A stretch of DNA of 64,000 bases from Closterium sp. Naga37s-1 (GCA_947471745.1 CANJKZ010000541.1:310001-374000), one strand, 5' to 3'; shown: positions 43,351 through 54,137, counted from the first letter of the stretch. Notes: a model not told the origin generated them from the letters alone. Made by a program: numbers and translations.

Positions 43351-46300
43351 TCAAGAAGTGAGCAAGTGAGGGAGAGTAGGCACAAGGCCTAGAACAGTAC
43401 AGAAACGCTGATGGTCACAAGGCTGAAGCGCCTTGGTGAACACATCAGCAGTGTTGGCCCGAGTGGCCACGTAACGCAGACGAAGCTGACCACGCTGCTG
43501 CAGCTCTCGAGCAAGGAAGTAGCGCAGAGCGATGTGCTTCGTCCTGTGCTCCAGTCTGTGCTCCTCACACAAGGCAATGGCGGCCTTGTTGTCAACGTAC
43601 AGCACTGGAGGAGAACGAGGCCGCTCTCCCAGGTCGGTCAGCAGGTAGGTGAGCCAGCGTAACTCCTGTGCAGCCATGGCTGTGGCGTAGATCTCAGCCT
43701 CACAACTGGAGCTGAGAACAGAAGAAGAGCGAGTAGAACGCCAAGAAACTGAACCAGAGCCAAGGCTGAAGGTGTAACCCTGAGACGACCGCTGCGTAGC
43801 CTGGTCGTCAGCCCAAGAAGCGTCTGAGTGACCCGTGAGGACAACGTCGCTCCGACCTCCAAGCACGAGCCCCATGCCCGACGTACTGCACAAGTAGCGC
43901 AACACCCTCTTAGCGGCATCCATGTGCTCCTTCCGGTGACGGCCGGGAGCGACATAGCGTGCTAGGATGCTAAGAGGGTATGCCAGGTCAGGTCGAGTGC
44001 AGGTCATCAGGTACATGAGGCAGCCCACAAGCTCTGGATACGGGCCACTCGGCTCTACGGACTCATCTGAAGGCAGAGCTGAGAGCGAGTGACCGGTAGG
44101 CAGAGGAGTGGGCTGAGGCGAGGAGTACGTGAAGCGGAAGCGCTGAAGGACCTGCTGCACCATGTGTGACTGAGTCAAGGTGATGGTGCGCTGTGCTCTG
44201 TCCCGGGTGATCCGCAAGCCAAGATAGCTTGTCAGCTCACCCAGGTCTGTGCACGTGTGTCTCTTCTGCAGCTCCGACTTCACGTGGGCGAGTGCCTCAG
44301 TGTCAGCAGTAGCAAAGACCAAGTCGTCTACGTAAACAAGAACGTAGAACGGCGGCAGAGTGGTGTCGGTGCGTAGAAACAGCGACGGGTCAGCAGTAGA
44401 AGGAGCAAACCCAAGAGCAGCAAGAGTAGTCCTCAGTGTGTCGTGCCACTCACGGGGTGCCTGGCGGAGACCGTAGACTGGCCGCCGGAGGCTCCACTGG
44501 GTACCAGGAGGGAACGACCCAGTGAAGCCAGGTGGGCGGCGCAGCCAGATCTCCTCGTGCAGGCTGCCCTGTAAGAACGCAGTGCTGAAGTCAAGAGAGT
44601 GGAGCTCGTAGTCACGCTGAGCAGCGACGTGCAGCAGAACCCGAAGAGTGGTCATCTTCGGGGTCGGGGAGAAGGTCTGGAAGAAGTCAACTCCCTCTCG
44701 CTGACTGAAGCCTCGTGCAACGTAACGCGCCTTGAAGACAGGCGGAGAACCCGGCGGCCGCTTCACCCTGAAAATCCACATGCCACTGACGATGTTCGCC
44801 CCAGGTGGGGGAACCTCGTCGACGTAGGTGCCTGTGGACTTCCAGGATGCCATCTCTGCGTCCATGGCTGTCTGCCACTGAGAGGAGTAGGGACCCTCCA
44901 TCGCCTCTGCGTAGGAGCGTGGGGTCGGGATGTCTGGTGCATCCGGGTCTCCCTCAGGGGCAACTAGCATGGACACGAGATGAGGCAAAGCAGCGGCAAA
45001 GCACTCAAACTCCTCCTGTCTGTCCTCAAGGACGTCCGTGCCAAGAGCACACTCACCCCCGACAGACGGAGGACAGACAGACTCAGACTCAGACTCAGCA
45101 ACAAGGCTAGCAGCGTAGTCTAGACGACAGGCAGCAGCAAAGTCAACAAGCTCAGCGACTAGAGCAGACGCAGCAGAGGACTCAAAGGAAGGGTCAGTGA
45201 CAGCAGTGGCAAGGAGACGCGTGACAGTAGGACTGGCAGCACGAAGAGAGTCAGACTCCGGGTCAGCAAGAGCAGGAAGAGAGGACGCTGGTGGAGACGG
45301 CAGTGGGACACGCTGTGGAGCAGTAGAGGGACGCAGGGTCATATAGTGAGTGCCAAGGACAGGAGGAGGACGCTGACGTGGAACACGACGACCAGCGCGG
45401 ACAGCGCGGACAGGCGACTCTGGACGCGTCTCAGGCGACGGAGGACGAGACTCAGGCTCACGACGCTCCGTAAGACCTCCCGTCGGCGCAGTGTAGGGAG
45501 AAGGACCAGGAAGTGGAGAGACTGGCTGTAACTGTGACTGCGACTGGACAAGCGGTGGACTCAGTAGGGGAGGAGTAGGACCAGGAGAGGGCGGAAGGCC
45601 AAGAACCTGCTGAAGGAGCGGAACGTAGTACGGCCGTGGCCGCTCAGCACCTCCAGCTCCAACCCCCTCAGCAGGGCCAGTCCCAGCAGCTCCAGCAGCA
45701 CCGCCAGCAGCAGCAGGGTCCCCAGCAGCTCCAGTACCAGCAGCACCTCCAGCAGTGCCAGCAGCACCACCAGCAGCAGCAGCACCTCCAGCAGCTCCAG
45801 CAGCACCAGTACCAGCAGCACCTCCAGCAGCGCCAGCAGCACCGCCAGCAGCAGCAGTACCACCAGCAACTCCAGTAGCTCCAGCACCAGTAGCACCTCC
45901 AGCAGCGCCAGCAGCACCAGCAGCACCTCCAGCAGCGCCAGCCGCACCGCCAGCAGCAGCAGCACCTCCAGCAGCTCCAGCAGCACCAGAACCAGTAGTA
46001 CCTCCAGCAGCGCCAGCAGCACCTCCAGCAGCAGCAGTACCTCCAGCAGCTCCAGCAGCACCAGCAGCACCTCCAGCAGCGCCAGCCGCACCGCCAGCAG
46101 CAGCAGCACCTCCAGTAACTCCAGAAGCTCCAGAGTCCACGACACCGGGAGCGCCACTCCGGAGACTGCAGCGCCTAGCGTACCACTCTCGGAGCTGCTG
46201 GGGAGAGGGCAGCTCCCGCCTAGGAGGGGAAGCACTAGCACCAGCTCCGGCACCACTCCGAGCTCCAGAAGCACCTCTCCTGAGGCTGCAGTACTGTAAG

Positions 46301-48693
46301 TACCACTCACGCAGCTGCTGCGAGGAGAGGCCTCCCCCAGGTGCAGCACGCTCAGGCTCAGTACTCTCAGACGTAGCACTCCCAGGCTCAGCACCCCCAG
46401 GCTCAGCACCTCCAGACTCAGCACCCGCAGGCTCCGCACACCCAGGCTCAGCACCCCCAGACTCAGCACCCGCAGGCTCCGCACCCCCAGACCCCGCACC
46501 CCCAGGCTCAGCACCCCCAGACTCCGCAACCCCAGGCTCCGCACGCTCAGGCTCAGCACCCCTGGCAGGACGAGAGTCGACAGCTACCTCAACAGGCTCA
46601 ACCGGGTCTACCTGGGACACACCTGAGGGAGCGGCACCCTGAGGGGGGAGGGGGTCTACCACAGCAGCACCTGGCGCGAGGAAGAGAGGCGGGGGGGGGA
46701 GCGGGGCAGTGCGGTAGGGGAAGAGGCGGTAGTAGGGCACGGACTCGTCAAAAGTGACGTCCTGAGAGGGCAGGACACGGCGCGAGGTGGCGTGGTAAAA
46801 CTGCCAACCAGACGCGTCCGGGACAAAGCCAAGGAAGACACAGGGAACAGCGCGGGAGGAGATCTTGTCCGCGAACGTATCGCGAACAAAAGCTCGGGAC
46901 CCCCAGACCCGAAAACGCGACGCATCGCCAACCTCTCCCGTCCAACGCAGTGTCGGCGAAGTCTCCGGAACGGAGACACGGGGCCAGAGGTTGAGCTGAT
47001 GCGCAGCGTATCGGACCGCAAACGGCCACAGAAAGTGGGGGGCAGCCGCATGGATCAAGGAGGTACGAGCGACCTCCATGACCAAACCAATGCGGCGCTC
47101 AGCAACCCCATTCTGCTGTGGAGAGGCCGGAAGCGTGAACGACTGGCGGATGCCGTGCTCCGCACAGTAGGCTGCCAAGAGGTCAGAGGAGAACTCACCA
47201 CCTCTGTCAGAGTGCAGACGCAGGACAGGAAAGTCCGAGTGGAACCGCTCACTGAGCTGGAGACGAGCAGCGCGGATCCAAGGGATCAAAACATCAGGGA
47301 CCTCACCCTTGGTGCGCAAGGGGAAGACCGTGGTGTAGCGCGAGTAGTCGTCAACAACGATCAGGAAGTACCTCTCCTGACCCTGTCCACGGACGCGGGC
47401 TGGGCCCCACACGTCCATGTGGAGCGTCTGCAAGGGAGCAGTCGTCGGGGGAAACGAGGAGGAGTGAGGAGCGGCGCGCTGCCGCCCCTCGACACAGGGA
47501 AGGCAGGGAGGAGCAGGCGAGGGTGGGAGTGGAGGGAGAACCCTGGGAAGACCAGAGACAAGGTACCGGTTGTGCATGGCACGAAGGCGCTGCACTGACG
47601 GGTGACCAAGACGGTGGTGCCAGAGGACAGTCTCGTGTGCCAGAGAGCGACACGAGCAGGGGGCAGACAGCTGACCCGACGCAGACGCAGACGCAGCTAC
47701 CTGTGGGGACTCAGTGGTCAGTGTGTACAGGTCCGACCCCGGCTGCCGAGTGAAGGTAGCCAGGTGGCGGCCCGTCCGAGCGCACGTCCAGTGTGTCACA
47801 CGCTCGTAGGCAGGGGTAAACTGGTGGACACCCCCGTCCTGGAGCGCACTACCCGCCACCAAGTTCGTAGAGAACGAGGGGAGGTAGAGACCTGACAGAG
47901 TGCCCGACGGGACCGCAGGACAAGGGAGAACAGTAGAGGAGGTCGCAATGACCGGACCCCCAGAGGGGTCAGCGAGGGAGACTGCAACCGGCCGAGCAAG
48001 CTGCTCAAGGGCAGTGCGGTCACGAAAGAAACAGCGGGAAGCGCCTGAGTCCAGTGTGAAGGTGTGCAGTGCCTCAGTAGACGCAGTACCAGAGGGCGCA
48101 GACTCACGAGTACCTAGAGCAGCAGCCTCACCAGCACCTGGGGCAACAGACACACGAGCACCTAGTGCAGCAGCCTCACCAGTACCTAGAGCAGCAGACT
48201 GGATACCGGGGTCAGGCGGCACACACAGGTGACAGGCACTCTCAGCACTAGTAGGAAATGCATACATGGCAGTGAGGATAGCATCATAGTCAAGAGCATA
48301 GATATCTACCCTCTGCCTAAGCAGCTCCACCCAGTCGGGGAGCTCAGCCGCGTCGCCAAACTCTGTACGCCAGGCGTCGCTCAGACGGGCGAAGCAGCGG
48401 GACTCTGTGTGACCAAACGTCCCGCAAGGCTGACCAGTCCGAGCACCAGTGCGAATGACGTACGGGCAGCGAGCAGTACCCCGTGACCCTCCACGCTGAG
48501 CGTACCACTCACGAAGCTGCTGGGGCGTGAGGGACTCACTCGGACGTCGCGGGAGCTGCATCTGGCCACCGCCAGGAGCAGCAGTAGCAGTAGTAGTAGC
48601 AGCAGCGCGGCCACCCCTACAACCCCAACCAGCATACCACTCACGAAGCTGTTGAGGCGTGAGGGACTCACGCGGACGGCGCTGGAGCTGCAT
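43351..48693 (-). CDS. Intact copia polyprotein, 1,780 residues
   Basis: The start is ATG at 48693. In order: two PQQLREWYA repeats and a knuckle-like segment (CPYVIRTGARTGQPC, GHTESRC); protease FTLDSGASRCFF; the pre-integrase motif WHHRLGHPS; integrase with LHMDVWGP, LRLHSDRGGEFSS and QQNGVAERRIG; a long linker of GAEPGGAES and GGAAGAAG repeats with two more QQLREWY motifs; reverse transcriptase with KARYVARGFSQ and LVYVDDLVFATAD; and RNase H ending FTKALQPCDH. A classical UBN2 gag domain is not visible at the N-terminus, and the 1.16 kb between LTR and start is low-complexity, so gag may be reduced or supplied in trans. Confidence 0.9.
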   Translation of the reverse strand: MQLQRRPRESLTPQQLREWYAGWGCRGGRAAATTTATAAPGGGQMQLPRRPSESLTPQQLREWYAQRGGSRGTARCPYVIRTGARTGQPCGTFGHTESRCFARLSDAWRTEFGDAAELPDWVELLRQRVDIYALDYDAILTAMYAFPTSAESACHLCVPPDPGIQSAALGTGEAAALGARVSVAPGAGEAAALGTRESAPSGTASTEALHTFTLDSGASRCFFRDRTALEQLARPVAVSLADPSGGPVIATSSTVLPCPAVPSGTLSGLYLPSFSTNLVAGSALQDGGVHQFTPAYERVTHWTCARTGRHLATFTRQPGSDLYTLTTESPQVAASASASGQLSAPCSCRSLAHETVLWHHRLGHPSVQRLRAMHNRYLVSGLPRVLPPLPPSPAPPCLPCVEGRQRAAPHSSSFPPTTAPLQTLHMDVWGPARVRGQGQERYFLIVVDDYSRYTTVFPLRTKGEVPDVLIPWIRAARLQLSERFHSDFPVLRLHSDRGGEFSSDLLAAYCAEHGIRQSFTLPASPQQNGVAERRIGLVMEVARTSLIHAAAPHFLWPFAVRYAAHQLNLWPRVSVPETSPTLRWTGEVGDASRFRVWGSRAFVRDTFADKISSRAVPCVFLGFVPDASGWQFYHATSRRVLPSQDVTFDESVPYYRLFPYRTAPLPPPPLFLAPGAAVVDPLPPQGAAPSGVSQVDPVEPVEVAVDSRPARGAEPERAEPGVAESGGAEPGGAGSGGAEPAGAESGGAEPGCAEPAGAESGGAEPGGAEPGSATSESTEPERAAPGGGLSSQQLREWYLQYCSLRRGASGARSGAGAGASASPPRRELPSPQQLREWYARRCSLRSGAPGVVDSGASGVTGGAAAAGGAAGAAGGAAGAAGAAGGTAAAGGAAGAAGGTTGSGAAGAAGGAAAAGGAAGAAGGAAGAAGAAGGATGAGATGVAGGTAAAGGAAGAAGGAAGTGAAGAAGGAAAAGGAAGTAGGAAGTGAAGDPAAAGGAAGAAGTGPAEGVGAGGAERPRPYYVPLLQQVLGLPPSPGPTPPLLSPPLVQSQSQLQPVSPLPGPSPYTAPTGGLTERREPESRPPSPETRPESPVRAVRAGRRVPRQRPPPVLGTHYMTLRPSTAPQRVPLPSPPASSLPALADPESDSLRAASPTVTRLLATAVTDPSFESSAASALVAELVDFAAACRLDYAASLVAESESESVCPPSVGGECALGTDVLEDRQEEFECFAAALPHLVSMLVAPEGDPDAPDIPTPRSYAEAMEGPYSSQWQTAMDAEMASWKSTGTYVDEVPPPGANIVSGMWIFRVKRPPGSPPVFKARYVARGFSQREGVDFFQTFSPTPKMTTLRVLLHVAAQRDYELHSLDFSTAFLQGSLHEEIWLRRPPGFTGSFPPGTQWSLRRPVYGLRQAPREWHDTLRTTLAALGFAPSTADPSLFLRTDTTLPPFYVLVYVDDLVFATADTEALAHVKSELQKRHTCTDLGELTSYLGLRITRDRAQRTITLTQSHMVQQVLQRFRFTYSSPQPTPLPTGHSLSALPSDESVEPSGPYPELVGCLMYLMTCTRPDLAYPLSILARYVAPGRHRKEHMDAAKRVLRYLCSTSGMGLVLGGRSDVVLTGHSDASWADDQATQRSSQGYTFSLGSGSVSWRSTRSSSVLSSSCEAEIYATAMAAQELRWLTYLLTDLGERPRSPPVLYVDNKAAIALCEEHRLEHRTKHIALRYFLARELQQRGQLRLRYVATRANTADVFTKALQPCDHQRFCTVLGLVPTLPHLLTS
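44995..46640 (-). repeat. Repeat-built linker of the inner copia polyprotein
   Basis: GCAGCACCTCCAGCAGC-type units (45650-46130) encode Gly/Ala repeats, and 30-bp CTCAGCACCCCCAGACTCAG-type units (46360-46560) encode GAEPGGAES decapeptides. A matching linker occurs in the outer copy at 52060-53000 with a different number and order of units. Confidence 0.85.
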
Positions 48694-49114
48694 CTGGCCA
48701 CGCCAGGAGCAGCAGTAGAAGTAGAAAGAGCAGTAGCAGCAGGAGCAGCAGTAACAGCAATACGGGCAGGGCAGTGCTCACCAGTGGCGAGAAGAGCAGG
48801 CGTACGACGGTGGTAACGGCGAGGCCGCTACCACTGCAGGGCGAGGGCTCCGCGGCAGCTGCAGGGGCGGCTGCTCCAGGGGCCAGGGGCGGCTGCAGAG
48901 GTCCAGGGGCGGCTGCTGCAGGGGCAGCTGCTGCAGGGGCGGCTGCTGCAGGGGCGGCTGCTCCAGGGGCGGCTGCTCCAGGGGCCAGGGGCAGCTGCTC
49001 CCTTTTTTTTTTTTTTTTTTTTTAATAATTAATTATTTATTTTAGGGTTTGGCAGAGCGCACTCGGCGCTGTAGAGGCGGCTCGCGGGCTGCAGGGTGGC
49101 TCGGGCAGCAGCGA

Positions 49115-49145
<31 letters not shown>

Positions 49146-49854
49146 GGCGCGCGGCTCCCCAGGGCGCCGCGACGGGGCAGCGGGGGGGGGGGGGGGGGGG
49201 GGGCGCGCGCGGCTCCCTAGGGCGTCGCGACGGGGCAGCGGGGGGTCGCGCGCGGCTCCCTAGGGCGTCGCGACGGGTCAGCGGGGGCCGAGCGCGGCTC
49301 CCCAGGACGTCGCGACAGGGCAGCGGGGGCCGAGCGCGGCTCCCCAGGGCGTCGCGACGGGGCAGCGGGGGCCGAGCGCGGCTCCCCAGGGCGACGCGAC
49401 GGGATAGCGGGGGTCGCGCGCGGCTCCTCAGGGCAGCGCGACGGGGCAGAGGCAGCGCCCACGGGCGACACGCGGCTCGGCAGGGCAGCGCGCTGGCTGC
49501 AGGGGCGGCTCTCGGGCCTGACGGGCCTGCAGAGGCGGCTCGGGGGGGCCTGACGGGTCTGCAGAGGCGGCTCGGGGGCCTGACGGACCTGCAGGGGCGG
49601 CTCGAGGGCCGTACTAGCTTGCAGGAGGCAGCGCGAGGGCTGCAGGACGGCACGCGGGCAGATCGAAGGGCAGATCGCACGGGGGCGCACGAGGGCGCAC
49701 GTAAGGTAGGGCGCACGAGGGCGCACGAGGGCGCACGAGTATAGAAAGGCGCACGAGGGCGCACGTAAGGTAGGGCGCACGAGGGCGCTTCTAGCGGAAT
49801 AGTGGGCCCGTAGGAGAAAGCGGTCCTAGGTAGCAACCTAGGCTCGTGATACCA
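48694..49854 (-). other. Leader of inner copia with G homopolymers and tRNA primer site
   Basis: Low-complexity GC-rich leader. TGGTATCACGAGCC (minus strand, 49841-49854) abuts the 5' LTR; its first eight bases fit initiator-Met tRNA. A T-run is at about 49003-49023. G-runs of roughly 27 and 23 bases are at about 49117-49144 and 49180-49203, and a GGCAGCGGGGG-containing unit of about 60 bp repeats at 49200-49440. No conserved domain is seen in the open frames here. Confidence 0.7.
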
Positions 49855-49992
49855 TGTTAGAATGTAGAACTGAACGAGAATGTGTGAAACTAGGCAGCAG
49901 GGTGATACAAGTAGGAAACCCTAGCAATGTTGTACCCCCTAAGGCTAAACCCACTATAGCCTACACAATATGAACATGTATAATGTTTGACA
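49855..49992 (-). repeat. 5' LTR of inner copia
   Basis: 138 bp, one mismatch (T for C near 49981) to 42984-43121, followed by the AACGA duplication. Confidence 0.93.
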
Positions 49993-49997
49993 AACGA

Positions 49998-52900
49998 GGC
50001 CGCTCTCCGAGGTCGGTCAGCAGGTAGGTGAGCCAGCGTAGCTCCTGGGCAGCCATGGCTGTGGCGTAGATCTCAGCCTCACAACTGGAGCTGAGAACAG
50101 AAGAAGAGCGTGTAGAACGCCAGGAAACAGAGCCAGAGCCAAGGCTGAAGGTGTAACCCTGAGACGACCGCTGCGTAGCCTGGTCGTCAGCCCAAGAAGC
50201 GTCTGAGTGTCCAGTGAGGACAACGTCGCGCCGTCCTCCAAGCACAAGCCCCATGCCCGACGTACTGCACAAGTAGCGCAACACCCTCTTAGCGGCATCC
50301 ATGTGCTCCTTCCGGTGACGGCCAGGAGCGACATAGCGTGCTAGGATGCTAAGAGGGTATGCAAGGTCAGGTCGAGTGCAGGTCATCAGGTACATGAGGC
50401 AGCCCACAAGCTCTGGATACGGGCCACTCGGCTCTACGGACTCATCCGAAGGCAGAGCTGAGAGCGAGTGACCGGTAGGCAGAGGAGTGGGCTGAGGCGA
50501 GGAGTACGTGAAGCGGATGCGCTGAAGGACCTGCTGCACCATGTGTGACTGAGTCAAGGTGATGGTGCGCTGTGCTCTGTCCCGGGTGATCCGCAAGCCA
50601 AGATAGCTTGTCAGCTCACCCAGGTCTGTGCACGTGTGTCTTTTCTGCAGCTCCGACTTCACGTGGGCGAGTGCCTCAGTGTCAGCAGTAGCAAAGACCA
50701 AGTCGTCGACGTACACGAGAACGTAGAACGGCGGCAGAGTGGTGTCGGTGCGTAGAAACAGCGACGGGTCAGCAGTAGAAGGAGCAAACCCAAGAGCCGC
50801 AAGCGTAGTCCTCAGTGTGTCGTGCCACTCACGGGGTGCCTGGCGGAGACCGTAGACTGGCCGCCGGAGGCTCCACTGGGTACCAGGAGGGAACGACCCA
50901 GTGAAGCCAGGTGGGCGGCGCAGCCAGATCTCCTCGTGCAGGCTGCCCTGTAGGAACGCAGTGCTGAAGTCAAGAGAGTGGAGCTCGTAGTCACGCTGAG
51001 CAGCGATGTGCAGCAGAACCCGAAGAGTGGTCATCTTCGGGGTCGGGGAGAAGGTCTGGAAGAAGTCAACTCCCTCTCGCTGACTGAAGCCTCGTGCAAC
51101 GTAACGCGCCTTGAAGACAGGCGGAGAACCCGGCGGCCGCTTCACCCTGAAAATCCACACGCCACTGACGATGTTCGCCCCAGGTGGGGGAACCTCGTCG
51201 ACGTAGGTGCCTGTGGACTTCCAGGAAGCCATTTCTGCGTCCATGGCTGTCTGCCACTGAGAGGAGTAGAGACCCTCCATCGCCTCTGCGTAAGAGCGTG
51301 GGGTCGGGATGTCTGGTGCATCCGGGTCTCCCTCAGGGGCAATCAGCATGGACACGAGATGAGGTAAAGCAGCAGCAAAGCACTCAAACTCCTCCTGTCT
51401 GTCCTCAAGGACGTCCGTGCCAAGAGCACACTCACCCCCGACGGACGGAGGACAGACAGACTCAGACTCAGCAACAAGGCTAGCGGCGTAGTCTAGACGA
51501 CAGGCGGCAGCAAAGTCAACAAGCTCAGCGACTAGAGCAGACGCAGCAGAGGACTCAAAGGTAGGGTCAGTGACAACAGTAGCGAGGAGACGCGCGACAG
51601 TAAGACTGGCAGCACGAGTAAGGCCTGACGGCGGGTCAGCAACGTCAGGAAGAGAGGACGCAGGAGGAGACGGCAGAGGGACACGCTGTGGAGCAGTGGA
51701 AGGACGCAGAGTCATGTAGTGAGTGCCAAGGACAGGAGGAGGACGCTCACGCGGAACACGACGACCAGTGCGGGCAGCGCGGACAGGTGACTCTGGACGA
51801 GACTCAGGAGACGCAGGACTAGACTCAGGCGACGGAGGACGAGACTCAGGCTCACGACGCTCCGTAAGACTACCCGTCGGCGCAGTGTAAGGAGAAGGAG
51901 CAGGCAGCGGAGAGGCAGACTGTAACTGTGACTGCGACTGGACAGACGGTGGACTCAGTAGGGGAGGAGAAGGACCAGTAGAGGGCGGAAGACCAAGAAC
52001 CTGCTGAAGGAGCGGAACGTAGTACGGCCGCGGCCGCTCAGCACCTCCAGCTCCAACCCCCTCAGCAGGCCCAGTCCCAGCAGCTCGAGTACCTCCAGTA
52101 CGAGCACCTCCAGGACCAGCGGCTCCAGCAGCTCCAGCAGCACCAGCACCAGCAGCACCTCCAGCAGCGCCAGCAGCACCGCCAGCAGCAGCAGCACCTC
52201 CAGCAGCACCAGTAGCACCAGCAGCTCCTCCAGCAGCGCCAGCAGCACCGCGAGCAGCAGCAGCACCTCCAGTAGTAGCAGCACCTCCAGCAGCTCCAGC
52301 AGCACCAGCACCAGCAGCACCTCCAGCAGCGTCAGCAGCACCAGTACCTCCAGCAGCTCCAGCAGCACCAGCAGCACCGCCAGCAGCAGCAGCACCTCCA
52401 GCAGCTCCAGCAGCACCAGCACCAGGAGCACCTCCAGCAGCGCCAGCAGCACCAGCACCTCCAGCAGCTCCAGCAGCACCAGCACCAGCAGCACCTCCAG
52501 CATCTCCAGCAGCACCAGCAGCAGCAGCACCTCCAGCAGCTCCAGCAGCACCAGCAGCACCTCCAGCAGCACCAGCAATAGGAGCACCTCCAGTAGCGCC
52601 AGCAGCACCGCCAGCAGCTCCAGCACCAGGGTCCGCGACACTAGGAGCGCCACTCCGGAGACTGCAGCGCCGAGCGTACCACTCTCGGAGCCGCTGGGGA
52701 GAGGGCAGCTCCCGCCTAGGAGGGGAAGCACTAGCACCAGCTCCAGCAGCACTCCTAGCTCCAGAAGCACCTCTCCTGAGGCTGCAGTACTGTAAGTACC
52801 ACTCACGCAGCTGCTGTGAGGAGAGAGCTCCTCCAGGTGTAGCACTCCCAGGCTCAGCACCCCCAGACTCAGCACCCCCAGACTCAGCACCTGCAGACTC

Positions 52901-53522
52901 AGCACCCGCAGGCTCCGCACCCCCAGGCTCAGCACCCCCAGACTCCGCAACCCCAGGCTCCGCACCCCCAGGCTCCGCACCCCCAGGCTCCGCACGCTCA
53001 GGCTCAGCACCCCTAGCAGGACGAGAGTCGACAGCTACCTCGACAGGCTCAACCGGGTCTACCTGGGACACACCTGAGGGAGCGGCACCCTGAGGGGGGA
53101 GGGGGTTTACCACAGCAGCACCTGGCGCGAGGAAGAGAGGCGGGGGGGGGAGCGGGGCAGTGCGGTAGGGGAAGAGGCGGTAGTAGGGCACCGACTCGTC
53201 AAAAGTGACGTCCTGAGAGGGCAGGACACGGCGCGAGGTGGCGTGGTAAAACTGCCAACCAGACGCGTCCGGGACAAAGCCAAGGAAGACACAAGGAACA
53301 GCGCGGGAGGAGAGCTTGTCCGCGGACGTATCGCGGACAAAAGCTCGAGATCCCCAGACCCGGAAACGCGACGCATCGCCAACCTCCCCCGTCCACAGCA
53401 GTGTGGGCGAGGTCTCCGGCAAGGAGACACGGGGCCAGAGGTTGAGCTGATGCGCAGCGTACCGGACCGCAAACGGCCACAGAAAGTGGGGGGCAGCCGC
53501 ATGGATCAAGGAGGTACGAGCG
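49998..53522 (-). pseudogene. Main part of the outer copia polyprotein
   Basis: The frame runs from VARTSLIHAAAPHFLWPF (integrase) through the Gly/Ala/GAEP linker to reverse transcriptase (VYVDDLVFATAD) and RNase H, where the nested element cuts in after TDLGERPR. It is about 90% or more alike to the inner copy outside the linker, by eye. The open frame beyond 53522 (to 53635) is unrelated sequence. Confidence 0.88.
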
Positions 53523-53722
53523 ACGACTTTGTTGATAATGGTTGAAAGAAAACAATATGTGTATAATATAGAAACTGCACGCGCCGCACGGTTGGGAATG
53601 AATCTGAATAAGGGAATGTACCCCTTAGGGTACATGGCTAGCTAGGTCGATTCAAATTCCCTTGTACTCATATTTATATCCATGTATTTGCATGTTTTTA
53701 ATCATCTCAAGCATTTTATATT
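53523..53722. repeat. Breakpoint segment forming an inverted repeat with the neighbouring solo LTR
   Basis: The stretch of about 70 bp at 53573-53645 (GCGCCGCACGGTT, AATAAGGGAATGTACCCCTTA, ending near GGGTACATGGCTAG) is the inverted, roughly 80% alike copy of 53890-53960 inside the next LTR. It is probably a fragment of a related LTR in the opposite orientation, joined to the broken copia end. Confidence 0.6.
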
Positions 53723-54132
53723 TGTTACAATCCCAAGTGGGACTTAGCGAAGGATCGCTCAGGGTTGATCGCAGAGTAGTGTTGCAGCGGAAGTTTGAAT
53801 CTCAGGTCAGAGTGAATGTAAATGACTGAGTTGATAAAAGCATGCATACATCGGGTTTATATGAGAGTACAGGGGAATACGAAAAGACCTAGACTAGTCA
53901 TGTACTCTAAGGGGTACATTCCCTTATTCTAACCAAATTCAAACCGTGCGGCGCGGGAACCCGTTTCAAACCTGTTCCCACTCTTTTGACTTCAAATGTT
54001 TCTGCCTGCATCGGTATTGGTCAGACGGTTGCTGCGTCGCTTCGACTCTTCTGACTCCTCGAGTTCGTACTCGGTAGAGTCGGCTCCTGCAGCATACAGG
54101 AATGCCTACTCATGTAATTTCATATGGTAACA
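53723..54132. repeat. Solo LTR, 410 bp, with ATATT target duplication
   Basis: It begins TGTTACAATCCC and ends ATATGGTAACA (TGTTAC/GTAACA tips). ATATT lies on both sides (53718-53722 and 54133-54137). No internal retrotransposon sequence is attached, so it is the product of LTR-LTR recombination of a family not otherwise present here. Confidence 0.85.
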
Positions 54133-54137
54133 ATATT

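Larger units (their letters stand above)
42984..49992 (-). mobile_element. Young intact Ty1/copia element (minus strand) nested in another copia, 7,009 bp
   Basis: The 138-bp LTRs at 42984-43121 and 49855-49992 differ at one position. AACGA is duplicated at 42979-42983 and 49993-49997. A tRNA-type primer-binding site, a polypurine tract (CCTATGGGGGTG) and an uninterrupted 1,780-residue polyprotein are present. It hit the RNase H region of the outer copia in the same orientation. This is the best candidate for a recently active element in the window. Confidence 0.95.
42354..53522 (-). mobile_element. Outer Ty1/copia element (minus strand), 5'-truncated, split by a nested copia
   Basis: The 3' LTR (42354-42480), polypurine tract and C-terminus (42716-42983) are separated from the rest of the polyprotein (49998-53522) by the nested element 42984-49992, with AACGA on both sides of the break. 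The copia frame ends abruptly at about 53522 inside integrase; gag, protease, the integrase N-terminus and the 5' LTR are missing. The remaining frames are open apart from the insertion. Confidence 0.9.
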
